This document shows positions 17,723-27,040 of a stretch of 64,000 bases of DNA, piece by piece. The DNA is from Turicimonas muris (GTDB lineage Bacteria; Pseudomonadota; Gammaproteobacteria; Burkholderiales; Burkholderiaceae_F), in assembly GCF_002221595.1 (NCBI RefSeq), contig NZ_NHMP01000001.1:248001-312000 (forward strand), given 5' to 3'. The notes under the pieces are model-generated. The model ran no database searches. It was not told the DNA's origin and saw only the letters and a list, made by a program, of their open reading frames with translations. The first letter of the stretch is position 1. Each line of letters starts with the position of its first letter. Both the position numbers and the translations under genes were made by a program.

Positions 17723-18636
17723 GACGGCGTGCGTGTGGTCGGCATCAAATTCCAGTGTAATTTTCTGTTAATTGTATCGAAGAAATTATGAGATCTGGGA
17801 TGCAAAATATGGAGCGGATGTTCGTAAGGTTTGATGACGATTTTATCTCCGACTTTAACCTCGGTGAAGTCCTGCATATCGTAGTAAAGACCGGCATCTC
17901 GGATGTCAAGAATATCCAGCTCAATTAAAGATTCTTGAGCAAGAATCAAAGGGCGGTTGCTCAAAGTATGCGGGGCAACCGAAATCATCAGAATGCAGGG
18001 TACGGTAGGGGCAATCAGAGGCCCTCCGACGCTCAATGCATAAGCCGTAGAGCCTGTTGGTGTTGAGAAGATTATGCCGTCAGCACGCTGTGCACTTAAT
18101 TGCAGTTTGTTGACAGCAACGGAAAAATCAATCATACCGCCGGAAATTCCACGGCTGACGCAGATTTCATTTAAAGCTATTCCGGAATAAATAGTCTCGC
18201 CGTTGCGAACCTGATCGGCTTTCAAAAAAATACGAGAGTCAATGAAGTAATGACCGTCCAGAACTTCCTTGATTTCTGACTCCATGTTGTCAAAGCAGAT
18301 GTCAGTAATGAAACCCAAGTGCCCTGCATTGATGCCGATGACCGGAACTCGGTAAGAGACGAGCTTTCTGCAGATGCCGAGCATAGTACCGTCTCCGCCT
18401 AAGATTACGGCTAAATCTGCAAGTTTTCCGATTTCCGGGAGCGTGTAGCCTTTTTCAAATCCTAAAACTTCGGCAGCCTCATGTTCCAGAAGAACTTCTC
18501 TTCCGGTTTTTGTAAAGATTTCAGCCAATTTTTTCATTGGTTCAACAAGAACCTTTCCTCTGCGGCTGAAAATAGCAACTTTTTTAAATTCTGTGACTTG
18601 TTCTTCTGTGGAACCGCTATTCAATACTTGCTTCAA
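17719..18636 (-). CDS. nadK: NAD kinase
   Basis: A 305-residue enzyme that phosphorylates NAD to NADP. The catalytic motif LGGDGTML lies at about residue 79, with LNEICVSRG and the glycine-rich STPTGSTAYALS segment further on. The start is a TTG at 18636 with AAAGG upstream; it overlaps the end of the preceding gene by 20 bases. No ATG gives a complete N-terminal domain. Confidence 0.93.
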   Translation of the reverse strand: MKQVLNSGSTEEQVTEFKKVAIFSRRGKVLVEPMKKLAEIFTKTGREVLLEHEAAEVLGFEKGYTLPEIGKLADLAVILGGDGTMLGICRKLVSYRVPVIGINAGHLGFITDICFDNMESEIKEVLDGHYFIDSRIFLKADQVRNGETIYSGIALNEICVSRGISGGMIDFSVAVNKLQLSAQRADGIIFSTPTGSTAYALSVGGPLIAPTVPCILMISVAPHTLSNRPLILAQESLIELDILDIRDAGLYYDMQDFTEVKVGDKIVIKPYEHPLHILHPRSHNFFDTINRKLHWNLMPTTRTPS

Positions 18637-19312
18637 CGTATGTGCCTTTCAGTAATCCAATCGTCTTTTCAGGAGTTCTAATCTCAGTCAGTACAGAGTT
18701 TAGAGCCGGACCCTGAACAGTGGCAAGCCAGTTATCCACTTGCCAAAAAGAGAGGGATTCATGGAGGGAAGCGCAAGAGCCTTCAACCATGAGAGTGTCT
18801 TCCGGACTAATCGTCAATCGGATCGTAGGATCATTTCTCTTAAATAGACAAATTTTTGCCGCCCACAATTGGCTGAAAGCGAGACGAGGATCAGGCTGCC
18901 TTTCAATCCAATTAAGAAAAAACGGCGGAAAACGGACTGTGCTGAGTTCTTCCCAGAAATGCGTATCTTTAAACAAAGTTAGGCAAATATTGATTGGAAG
19001 AATCGACAGGGCAAGAGCTACATATTTTTCTCTGATGTCGATGGAACAGTAGTTGTAAAAACCGCCTTCAAGGGTTAGAGAATTCGTGTAATTCTCAACA
19101 ACCTTCAGAGTTCTGCCCATTGAGGGCTGAAATTGTTGGGTAACAGACTGAAGAATAAGTCTGCTCCATAAGAACGCCTTTGACTCCTCTTCCGGAAGCA
19201 ACTCTGAATATTCAACAACATCAAGGGTCAAATACTTATGAGAGATATCTTCCGGTATCGGGACCTTATAGTCAGCAACGTAAATAATGGAGGGAGGCAG
19301 CAGAGCAGACAT
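18617..19312 (-). CDS. Uncharacterised protein upstream of nadK
   Basis: A 231-residue protein of unknown function that I do not recognise. It has no signal peptide, no clear membrane segment, and is rich in aromatic residues (for example VRFPPFFLNWIERQPD). It is likely cytoplasmic. It overlaps nadK and so belongs to the nadK-recN transcript. In many Betaproteobacteria hrcA occupies this place, but I see neither an HrcA winged helix nor its typical length. The start ATG lacks a strong ribosome binding site. Confidence 0.6.
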   Translation of the reverse strand: MSALLPPSIIYVADYKVPIPEDISHKYLTLDVVEYSELLPEEESKAFLWSRLILQSVTQQFQPSMGRTLKVVENYTNSLTLEGGFYNYCSIDIREKYVALALSILPINICLTLFKDTHFWEELSTVRFPPFFLNWIERQPDPRLAFSQLWAAKICLFKRNDPTIRLTISPEDTLMVEGSCASLHESLSFWQVDNWLATVQGPALNSVLTEIRTPEKTIGLLKGTYVEASIE

Positions 19313-19323
19313 TTAGTGCCTAA

Positions 19324-19716
19324 CTAAAAAATACTTCTTCTTGGGTGGCTAGTCAGAGAGGCAAGAGCAAAAATTACCCATGCCGCAATCATGAATCCGC
19401 CGCTGATAGGCGTAATCAGCGGGAACGGACGCCATTCAATCAGGACGAGAAGATAAAGGCTGACGGAAAAGCCTAAAGAACCAATCAAAAGGCAAAGCCC
19501 GGCCAGGTTAACGAGGCCTTCTCTGAAGTGATTAAGGCCCCAAGCAATGGCAAAAAAGCCAAGGCCGCTGATTAATTGATAAAGCACGGCATATTCAAAT
19601 GCATCGATGGACCGCTGCACCGTGACCACATTATGTAACCCGTGTGCCCCGTAAGCTCCGAGAGCGACTCCAGAAGCCAGCATTAAAGCACCGATAAATG
19701 ACCAAAAATGTTTCAT
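19324..19716 (-). CDS. DUF423 family small membrane protein
   Basis: About 130 residues with four predicted transmembrane helices. It begins MKHFWSFIGALMLASGVALG and contains GAYGAHGL, both typical of DUF423 (YgdD) proteins, whose function is unknown. The ATG at 19716 was chosen because GGAGAAT lies just upstream; a longer reading would overlap the fabI end by several codons. It follows fabI by one base, so the two form an operon. Confidence 0.82.
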   Translation of the reverse strand: MKHFWSFIGALMLASGVALGAYGAHGLHNVVTVQRSIDAFEYAVLYQLISGLGFFAIAWGLNHFREGLVNLAGLCLLIGSLGFSVSLYLLVLIEWRPFPLITPISGGFMIAAWVIFALASLTSHPRRSIF

Positions 19717-19717
19717 A

Positions 19718-20506
19718 TTATTCTCCAGCAACCGCAACGCCGATGGCATGGAAGCCGGCGTCTACGTAGAGGACATCGCCGGTAATGCCGGAAGCATAGT
19801 CAGAGAGGAGGAATGCAGCTGCATTGCCAACCTCATCGATAGTGACGGTTCTCCTAAGCGGGGAAATGTGTTCCATTTCTTTGAGAAGCTTGCCGAAATC
19901 TTTAATTCCGCTGGCAGCTAATGTTTTAATCGGGCCGGAAGAGATTGCGTTGGCACGAATGCCTTTTGGTCCCAAAGAAGCGGCCAAATAACGGGTAGAG
20001 GCTTCAAGAGCTGCTTTGGCCACGCCCATGGTGTTGTAGTTAGGAACCACTCTTTCACTGCCGATATAAGTTAAAGCGAGCAGGGAGGAAGAGCGGCCTT
20101 CCATCAACGGCAATAAGACCTTAGCCATCGCCGGGAAAGAATAAGCAGAGATATCTAAAGCAATTTTGAAAGATTCTCTGGATAAACCGTCTAAGAAATC
20201 GCCTTGAATAGCTTCGCGCGGTGCAAAACCGATAGAGTGAACGGCACCGTCAATGTAACCCCATTTTTCTTTGAGCGCTCCTGCCATCTGCTCCAATTGG
20301 CTGTCTTCTGCCACATCAAGCGGAATCACGATGTCGCTGTCAAATTCTTTGGCAAATTCTGTGATTCTGTCTAAAAATCTTTCATTCTGATAAGTGAAAG
20401 CTAATTGGGCACCTTCTCTATGGCAAGCCTTAGCAATACCGTAGGCAATAGAACGGTTTGAGAGGACGCCGGTAAGAAGAATCTTTTTGTCTTTTAATAA
20501 AGTCAT
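19718..20506 (-). CDS. fabI: Enoyl-[acyl-carrier-protein] reductase FabI
   Basis: A 262-residue NADH-dependent short-chain reductase that performs the last reduction in each cycle of fatty acid elongation. The N-terminal nucleotide site GVLSNRSIAYGIA and the catalytic Tyr-X6-Lys segment (YIGSERVVPNYNTMGVAKA, about residues 146-164) match FabI. Length is normal. It is the target class of triclosan-type inhibitors. Confidence 0.95.
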   Translation of the reverse strand: MTLLKDKKILLTGVLSNRSIAYGIAKACHREGAQLAFTYQNERFLDRITEFAKEFDSDIVIPLDVAEDSQLEQMAGALKEKWGYIDGAVHSIGFAPREAIQGDFLDGLSRESFKIALDISAYSFPAMAKVLLPLMEGRSSSLLALTYIGSERVVPNYNTMGVAKAALEASTRYLAASLGPKGIRANAISSGPIKTLAASGIKDFGKLLKEMEHISPLRRTVTIDEVGNAAAFLLSDYASGITGDVLYVDAGFHAIGVAVAGE

Positions 20507-20586
20507 AATCGGAAAAGATAAAAAAAACCAATTGTTAGATATTAAGCGAGTTTTGCAGTTTTGGCATGAATAGTTATTAGCGCAGT

Positions 20587-22338
20587 CTACTTAAGTCTTA
20601 ATTTTTGTCCAATGGTTAAATTGTTGGAATGCAAGTTGTTTAAGGCTTTCAGCCTGTTGACCGAGATATTGGCCGAGCTTGCGATGGAAAACAGCGTATC
20701 TCCTTTTCTTACCCTATGGTAAGTCTGGTTGCTTAAAGGCCGTTGAACAACAGTCTTCTTCACAGAAGGAGGAAGTTTTTCCAGAACAACATTTCGTTTC
20801 GTCGGGGTACCTTCTTGGTTGATGGCAAGGCGGGTGCCTACAGAAAGATTATTACTTGTAAGGTTATTCGCAGCTTTTACGGCAGAAACCGGTACTCCGA
20901 ACCTTGAGGCAATACTATAGAGGGTATCGCCTCTGCGGACAACATAAAAACGAGAAATGTTTGAAGTTGAAGATGCGGATTCAACCGGCTTTGACGGTTG
21001 GTGTTCAGCCATTTGACGATTTCTGATCGGTACATTGACAACCAAAGTTTGACCAACCCTTAATCTTCTTGATTTCAGTTTATTGCTCTTAACGATCGCT
21101 GTCGGACTTACGCCAAGACGTTTAGCAACGCGGGCCAAAGTATCGCCTTTACGGACACGGTAGGAGACTCTTCGGTAGTCCTGTGCCAAACTAAAAGTTG
21201 CACCGATGGTGTCAGAAGAGATGTCTTCGGCATCACCAATGCCGATAGCACGGCTGACCAAAAGGAGAGAACCGGGCTTAACGCGGCGTCCTGCAGGAAT
21301 CTGGTTAGCTTCACGCAGCTCGGCTTCAGTCATATGAGCTTTCTGAGCAATCGCAGCTAAGCTCTCGTTCGGGCCTACACGGTAAGTGGTCCAACTGGAA
21401 AGCGGTTTGCCGGAAGTACGGAAGGCTACCAAGTTTTCAACGAAAGTATCGATCTTGTCTGAAGGCACCAGCATAGAATGGTGGTGAGAAGCCACGATGA
21501 CGGGACGGTTGAAAGAAGGATTTAGTTCCGTGAACTCCTGTTCTTTCATTCCTGCCAGATGAGCGGCCCTTTTAACGTCGATATCCTGCTCTTTGAAGAT
21601 CTGAATGAAAGAAGGTTCGTTATAGATGACCGGCAGCTTAATCCCGTATTTTTCGGGATTCATCACGATTTCCTTAATTGCCTGCAGTTTCGGATAGTAG
21701 TTTCTGGTTTCTGCGGGCATTTTCAATGACATATAGTCAGTTGGCTTTCCAGCTGCCTGGTTCTTTTTAATCTGACGACGAATATTGCCCTCGCCCCAGT
21801 TGTAGGCGGCTAACGCCAGCTGCCAATCACCGAACTCGTCATATAATCTTTGCAAGTAAGTCAGTGCTGCGCTCGTGCTTTCAAGAACGTCATAACGTTC
21901 GTCCTTCCACAAAGACTGGTCTAAGTCGTAGTGGCGTCCGGTGGCCGGCATAAACTGCCAAAGTCCGGCTGCCTTTGCTCGGGATTTTGCATTGGAGACG
22001 AAAGCGCTTTCCACAAAGGGAAGCAATGCGATTTCAGTCGGCATTCCTCTGGCATCGACTTCTTCGATGATGTGGTACAGGTACTGAGAAGAGCGGTTTG
22101 CCATTCGATGAATGTAGTCTGGCCGCTTCAAGTATTTCTGGAGATTTTCTTTAACGACAGGGTTGTCCATGTTGGGTATCTTGAACCCGTCGCGGATGCG
22201 GCTCCATACCGTATAAAAATCGTCATCTTGGGCCGCGGCGGTCTCTATAACGTCAGGCGCCTTCGGCTCTTGGGCATGACAGACGGCGGCCGTCATAAAG
22301 GACAACGCAAGAAGGGTTAGCTTAAACCGGGAGAACAT
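20587..22338 (-). CDS. mltD: Membrane-bound lytic murein transglycosylase D with four LysM repeats
   Basis: A 583-residue periplasmic peptidoglycan lyase. A signal peptide (about residues 1-22) lacks a convincing lipobox. The catalytic SLT domain (about residues 90-240) shows PFVESAF with the catalytic glutamate, GLWQFMPATGRHY, and ALAAYNWGEGNI. The C-terminal half has four LysM modules, near residues 340, 408, 478 and 539, each with YRV-x-GD/NE-x-L. E. coli MltD has two LysM repeats, so this one probably binds peptidoglycan more tightly. Confidence 0.92.
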   Translation of the reverse strand: MFSRFKLTLLALSFMTAAVCHAQEPKAPDVIETAAAQDDDFYTVWSRIRDGFKIPNMDNPVVKENLQKYLKRPDYIHRMANRSSQYLYHIIEEVDARGMPTEIALLPFVESAFVSNAKSRAKAAGLWQFMPATGRHYDLDQSLWKDERYDVLESTSAALTYLQRLYDEFGDWQLALAAYNWGEGNIRRQIKKNQAAGKPTDYMSLKMPAETRNYYPKLQAIKEIVMNPEKYGIKLPVIYNEPSFIQIFKEQDIDVKRAAHLAGMKEQEFTELNPSFNRPVIVASHHHSMLVPSDKIDTFVENLVAFRTSGKPLSSWTTYRVGPNESLAAIAQKAHMTEAELREANQIPAGRRVKPGSLLLVSRAIGIGDAEDISSDTIGATFSLAQDYRRVSYRVRKGDTLARVAKRLGVSPTAIVKSNKLKSRRLRVGQTLVVNVPIRNRQMAEHQPSKPVESASSTSNISRFYVVRRGDTLYSIASRFGVPVSAVKAANNLTSNNLSVGTRLAINQEGTPTKRNVVLEKLPPSVKKTVVQRPLSNQTYHRVRKGDTLFSIASSANISVNRLKALNNLHSNNLTIGQKLRLK

Positions 22339-22429
22339 TCTTATTTAAATCGACTCACATTAGAATAGCGAATACTTTAATGGAAATTACGCAAAGTTTT
22401 TGAATAACCGACTAGTCAGACCAGCAGGT

Positions 22430-23185
22430 ATGGATGCGATATACGATTTAGATAGTTTTTATCGGACATCCCTTGGCCAGTATTGCTTGGCCTGGGAACA
22501 GAACGAATTTGACAAATTGGTCTCCGACTGTTTTGGGTACAATGCCCTGCAGCTCGGCGCTTCCAGCATCGACTTCCTGCGCAACAACAGGATTGCCTTG
22601 AAGATAGCAGGGGACAGAGAGATGAGAAATCTAACTCATGTTCCTGATGAAGCCTCGGCAAGAGTGAGGTTACAACCCGAAACATTGCCGTTTGAATCTG
22701 AGTCTATTGATCTTGTTTTGCTACCCCATACATTGGAACTAGCCGAAGATCCTCACAGTGTGCTCAGAGAAACCGCTCGTGTTTTAATTCCGGGCGGAAG
22801 AGTGATTTTGACGGGCTTTAATTTAGCCAGTCTTTGGGGACTAAGAGTCGGTATGCAGAAATTCGGTCTTCCCCAGTTCTTGCCTGCGCGTAACTTTATG
22901 ACGGTTCCTCAGATCAGAGACTGGCTGCAGCTTTTGTCTTTCAATGTAGACCGAGGAGCATTCGGAAGATACGGATGGTATAAAACGAATAAATGCGTCC
23001 GACACTCGGCTTGGATAGAAAAAGCAGGCGACCGGTGGTGGCCGCAGTGCGGTTCTTTATTTGCTCTGAGTGCAGTGAAGACGGTTAACCGCGGTGTTTT
23101 TGTCGGAAAAGTATTAAAGAAGAATTATTTTTTTGCGGGAGCTAAAGCCGGCGTCAAAAGCAACAAACAGGCGGTAAAGGAATAA
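22430..23185 (+). CDS. SAM-dependent methyltransferase (class I)
   Basis: About 252 residues. A class I methyltransferase fold is suggested by QLGASSIDFLR, SIDLVLLPHTLELAEDPHSVLRE and GGRVILTGFN, the last matching the post-motif region of ubiE-like enzymes. The substrate is unknown. The ATG at 22430 is preferred to an upstream TTG at 22400. A methyltransferase just upstream of rnhA is a common arrangement in Proteobacteria, and the two genes are one base apart here. Confidence 0.8.
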   Translation: MDAIYDLDSFYRTSLGQYCLAWEQNEFDKLVSDCFGYNALQLGASSIDFLRNNRIALKIAGDREMRNLTHVPDEASARVRLQPETLPFESESIDLVLLPHTLELAEDPHSVLRETARVLIPGGRVILTGFNLASLWGLRVGMQKFGLPQFLPARNFMTVPQIRDWLQLLSFNVDRGAFGRYGWYKTNKCVRHSAWIEKAGDRWWPQCGSLFALSAVKTVNRGVFVGKVLKKNYFFAGAKAGVKSNKQAVKE

Positions 23186-23186
23186 T

Positions 23187-23660
23187 ATGGAACAAGAAAA
23201 AGATCTGGTTGAAATTTGGACTGACGGTGCCAGCAAAGGGAATCCTGGTCCGGGAGGCTGGGGCGCTTTTTTGAAGTGGCAAGGAAAGACTCGAGTCTTT
23301 ACAAAAGAGCTTTGCGGCGGCAACATCAGCTGCACCAACAACCAAATGGAATTAACCGCCCCGACGGAAGCTTTAAGGCTTTTGAAAAGGCCGTGCAAAG
23401 TCATTCTTCATACCGATTCTCAGTATGTTCAGAAAGGAATCACCATGTGGATTCACGGATGGAAAAAGAACAACTGGAGAACAAAAGCGGGAGAACCGGT
23501 AAAAAATGCGGAACTCTGGAAAGAATTAGAGAGGGAAACCCACGAACATGAAATCGAGTGGAAATGGGTCAAAGGTCATGCAGGCATTGAGGGCAATGAG
23601 ATGGCAGATATGCTTGCTAACCGAGGTGTCGAAGAGGTTTTGAAAAAAGCGAGAAAATAA
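23187..23660 (+). CDS. rnhA: Ribonuclease HI
   Basis: A 157-residue enzyme that degrades RNA in RNA-DNA hybrids. The four catalytic acidic residues are in WTDGASKGNPGPGGWG (Asp), MELTAPTEAL (Glu), LHTDSQYVQKGI (Asp) and GHAGIEGNEMAD (Asp). The basic handle region HGWKKNNWRTK is present. An ATG with AAAGGA upstream follows the methyltransferase stop. Confidence 0.95.
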   Translation: MEQEKDLVEIWTDGASKGNPGPGGWGAFLKWQGKTRVFTKELCGGNISCTNNQMELTAPTEALRLLKRPCKVILHTDSQYVQKGITMWIHGWKKNNWRTKAGEPVKNAELWKELERETHEHEIEWKWVKGHAGIEGNEMADMLANRGVEEVLKKARK

Positions 23661-23705
23661 TACTCGCCAAATTCCAATTCTCTAGTGTACAATCCTGACT
23701 TCTTC

Positions 23706-23780
23706 GCGCGGTTAGCTCAGGGGTAGAGCACTGCCTTCACACGGCAGGGGTCGCTGGTTCGAAACCAACACCGCGCACCA
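23706..23780 (+). tRNA. tRNA-Val (anticodon CAC)
   Basis: A cloverleaf with acceptor stem GCGCGGT/ACCGCGC, anticodon stem CTGCC/GGCAG and the loop TTCACAC, giving anticodon CAC, which reads GUG. The CCA end is encoded at 23778-23780. A TACAAT box lies 14 bases upstream of the 5' end. Confidence 0.94.
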
Positions 23781-24550
23781 AACTTCCTCTTGAACCTTCT
23801 GTCATTTTTTCCGAAACTTAAAATTCTAAATAATAGGAACTGTCCTACAAATTCAATGGCAAATGCGGCTGTGAAAGTAATTAGCATTCTTATCCGCGGA
23901 CAAGATTTATCCACTTTCTTTAACTCCGAAGACTTGTTTGTGCGCCCAGCAGAGAAGAGAAAGGAACTGCAATTATGAAGATTTTCGAGGAATATTTTGA
24001 TAATCCTCAGGCAATTGAGGAACATTTGAAACAATTTCTCGGAAATTCATAAAAAGTCTGTGACTACGGTTGTCACACAGCGTTCGGCTTCATTCTTTAC
24101 CAGATGAATAATCTTTTCTAAGTGGTATCTCCCCATCCTTTTGGACGGAAGTTTCTCGGCGAAAGAGCGAAAATTTTGAGTACCGTCAAGACGGAATGAG
24201 CTCTTTGCACAAAGCTCCGATTTTCGGCAGATCGTTCCAGCGGGTCGTATAGGCAACACTCAGCCGTTCTTTATTCCTACACCAAACTTTTTCTTCTAAA
24301 CGAAAAGAGACAAAGTGTACTGTATTTTCCCATAACGCGTGTTAGGCGCGTCGGTCTGATAAAAATATTTTTCAATTCAATAAACGAATCTAGTCTTCTA
24401 TTTGCTGTCGGTATATTTCACAGCTCGTGTGGTGGAGGAGCACTCCAACTAAAGGCCGGAAGGAATTTCTTGAATACAAAGAGGAGAACTAAGGTTTAAG
24501 ACGGAAGTCTGACGTTTCCGGAGAAGACGTGTCATATAATTCCACGCCGA
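23781..24550. other. Gene-poor stretch with decayed coding remnants
   Basis: Nothing intact is seen across about 770 bases. On the minus strand about 24050-24330, two neighbouring frames read as protein-like text (VHFVSFRLEEKVWCRNKERL, then a stop and a frame change to FAEKLPSKRMGRYHLEKII). This suggests a decayed gene, perhaps a transposase, that I cannot assign. On the plus strand only short frames exist (for example 23976-24050, MKIFEEYFDNPQAIEEHLKQ). None has a supported start. Confidence 0.45.
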
Positions 24551-24579
24551 AAAATGCCCCGCATTTTGCGAGGCATTTT
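24551..24579 (-). terminator. Rho-independent terminator of the dcuC-family gene
   Basis: On the minus strand the stem AAAATGCC / GGCATTTT, with further GC pairing in the loop, ends in a run of five T residues. It lies 20 bases after the transporter's stop codon. Confidence 0.85.
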
Positions 24580-24598
24580 GCAAGGTTTTAGTGCTCTG

Positions 24599-25873
24599 CT
24601 AGACGATGGTCAGCGCCAGAACAATGACGCCGATAATCAATGGAATGCAGGTACGTTTTACTAACTGCATTGGAGGAACCATTGCTAAACCGGACAGCAC
24701 AATTACAACGCCTGCAATCGGAGACATTGTGCGGCCCATCTGACCAGAGATTAACGCCATGGCACCGAGGTTAGGAATCTGCATACCGAAGGATGCGGCA
24801 TGAGGTGTAACGGCTTCATTAAAGGCAAAAGTAGCAGCATCACCGGAGCCTGTAATCGCAGCCATGAGGAAAGGCCCGAAAGAACCGCCCCAGCGAGCGA
24901 TTTCGTTTGAGCTCTTCAACACTTCGACGAAAGCATCAATCAAGCCTGTAGCTTTAAGACCGGCGGCGAAGACTCCGGCGGTAATGATGATGCCCATGAC
25001 GGAACCGTAGCCTTCACCCATTCCTTTAAAAAAGTCTTTAGTGAACTGCTGCGGGTTGACCCATGAGACAATCAGGGCAAAGATTGCACCGATGACCATG
25101 GCCTGTGCTACGCCCATTTTGATGAACGGGACATAGGAATTGCCGAGAAGAAGAATAACTAACGGAACTAGCGGAGCAATCGCTTTAAGCGGATTGATAT
25201 GCTGAAGTTCCTGAGATTTATCGGCAGTAGTGTAGTAGTCGTCCAATTCTTTTTGAGAGGGTTTATTGTCGCGGAGGATCAAGCAGACAATGGTTAAACC
25301 AACTGCACCGATAAGTACCATGCCGATAGAGTAAGGAGTGTGAAGGCTGATGAGATCCATCATGTCCATATTGGCAATTTTGGCAACAACACTGTTATGG
25401 CTGGTTCCCGGAGAAATGTTGGAACCGAAAGTGCCCATAAGGACGGCGGCGCCGGCAGCCGACGGACGAATGCCTGCACGAATCATGACAGGAATGAAAG
25501 TTGCACCTACAGCGGCAGCACATCCGGAAGCAGAAGGAATAGCTACATTAATGAAGGCGGTGATGATGGTAGTTGTCGGAATAAGGAGAATACCGAGCTT
25601 GTGAAGTGGAGCTGCGAGGAACTTAACGAGGTTCTTGTCGCATCCGGTAGTCGTCACAACATAAGCAAAGCCCATAGACGAACAAATCGCCATAATTAAG
25701 GATGCGTTGGCCATGCTCTTAGCAAACTGGTCAAGTGCAGCCATTGGACTCATGGCGATACAGCAGAGGAAGAGGCCGGCGGTAAAAAGCACTAAGCGCG
25801 TTTCATAACGCTTAATTAAGCAATAAACCGTGACCAAGATTACAGCAATGGCAATCCATGCGGTTGGTGTCAT
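24599..25873 (-). CDS. dcuC: DcuC-family C4-dicarboxylate transporter
   Basis: About 424 residues with some twelve hydrophobic segments. The sequence matches the DcuC family, which moves fumarate, succinate and related C4-dicarboxylates across the inner membrane in anaerobic bacteria. Recognisable parts include GTFGSNISPGTSHNSVVAKI and SGQMGRTMSPIAGVVIV. The ATG at 25873 is chosen for its AAAAGG site eight bases upstream rather than a TTG seven codons earlier. It stands alone with its own terminator. A second family member at 33.5 kb is frameshifted, so this may be the functional one. Confidence 0.85.
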   Translation of the reverse strand: MTPTAWIAIAVILVTVYCLIKRYETRLVLFTAGLFLCCIAMSPMAALDQFAKSMANASLIMAICSSMGFAYVVTTTGCDKNLVKFLAAPLHKLGILLIPTTTIITAFINVAIPSASGCAAAVGATFIPVMIRAGIRPSAAGAAVLMGTFGSNISPGTSHNSVVAKIANMDMMDLISLHTPYSIGMVLIGAVGLTIVCLILRDNKPSQKELDDYYTTADKSQELQHINPLKAIAPLVPLVILLLGNSYVPFIKMGVAQAMVIGAIFALIVSWVNPQQFTKDFFKGMGEGYGSVMGIIITAGVFAAGLKATGLIDAFVEVLKSSNEIARWGGSFGPFLMAAITGSGDAATFAFNEAVTPHAASFGMQIPNLGAMALISGQMGRTMSPIAGVVIVLSGLAMVPPMQLVKRTCIPLIIGVIVLALTIV

Positions 25874-26141
25874 ACATATACCTTTTTGAAACAAAAAAAG
25901 AAGGCCTAAGCCAACTGAAGTACCTATTATAAGTATTACTGCTTAATTGTTGTCACTTATGTTTCATGGATGATACGTTTCTCAAGAATTGCAATAACTT
26001 GTAACCTTTGGTTACATCGAGATAGGTCGTTGCTCACAATATAGCCGTTGAAACGGTAAGTTTTCGAACTTAACCTCTTTTTCCTAACTGCTGTAAACTT
26101 TGCGTATGCCAAAAAACTGGCCTATCAAATGGGATAAAAAA

Positions 26142-26594
26142 ATGAAACTAGCAGAAGCATTGATAGAAAGAAAAGAATTACAAAGCCGGCTGAGCAGACT
26201 CAATCAACGTTTGCAGGCCAATGCTCTAGTGCAGGAAGGTGACGTTCCTTCAGAAGATCCTAAGGTTTTGATCAAAGATGTCGAGACTACAATCGATGAA
26301 CTGACGACTTTGGTTGATCGCATCAACAAAACCAACGGAGTGGTTATTGTTGACGGGAAAACATTGTCAGAGATGATCACAAAACGTGATTTCATGGTTA
26401 AGAGAATCTCTATCATGCGTGAGTTTCTGCAAAAAGCTTCCAACAAGATTGAGCGATACTCTCGTAATGAGATCATGATAACCGCTACTGTGGATGTGAA
26501 ACCTTATCAAAAGATCGTTGATAAGCTTTCTTATGAAGCACGGATGCTGGATGCAAAAATCCAATATACCAACTGGAATACAGAATTAATTTAA
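26142..26594 (+). CDS. DIP1984 family protein
   Basis: About 150 residues, highly helical and charged, cytoplasmic. The N-terminus MKLAEALIERKELQSRLSRL and the following QANALVQEGDVPSEDP are characteristic of the DIP1984 (septicolysin-like) family, whose function is unknown. The ATG at 26142 fits the family start; the frame is open 14 codons further up, but that part is not family-like. It is a lone gene with no strong ribosome binding site. Confidence 0.78.
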   Translation: MKLAEALIERKELQSRLSRLNQRLQANALVQEGDVPSEDPKVLIKDVETTIDELTTLVDRINKTNGVVIVDGKTLSEMITKRDFMVKRISIMREFLQKASNKIERYSRNEIMITATVDVKPYQKIVDKLSYEARMLDAKIQYTNWNTELI

Positions 26595-27040
26595 TATCTG
26601 GTTTGTGTGTAGTGCAAAAGTCACTTGGGCGAAAACAAATTTCACGTACCTCCGAGTCCAAACGGCTCGGGGGACCTCAGAGGAAGGGAACCATTTTTCA
26701 CAACTTTTCTCTCTGTACGGGTGTTAAGTTATAAATCACCGCTTATACATTACTACCATGTTTTGACAAGGACCTTTGTGCGAGGGTGGGTCGCGGGCAA
26801 CTAAAAACATCCTGGCAAGCAATTTTCTGTAATGCTTGTCAGGTTAATTACTATCGATACTTTTACTTAATATTTCTTTTTTAGAATTTTATTTCTTCAA
26901 ATAAACCAACTAGTTATAGTGGGATCAATGATTTCTTGCGAGTCTTTGAGTTCTTTCTTTTTATGGAAGTTCGGTTCACAATGTGGAATTAACTGTTAGA
27001 AAATATTTCATACCTCAAATCTTTAGACTTTCTTAAAACA
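26595..27040. other. Intergenic region with two hairpins before the YidE-like transporter
   Basis: No coding sequence seen. One hairpin at about 26650-26676 pairs CCTCCGAG with CTCGGGGG. A second, at 26811-26843, is a separate entry. The rest is AT-rich and probably contains the transporter's promoter and leader. Confidence 0.45.
26811..26843. repeat. Inverted repeat (hairpin), possible terminator
   Basis: The arms cctggcaagca and tgcttgtcagg pair over 11 bp with one G-T pair, with an 11-base loop. Only short T stretches follow, so it is either a weak terminator or an RNA structure in the leader of the transporter gene. Confidence 0.5.
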
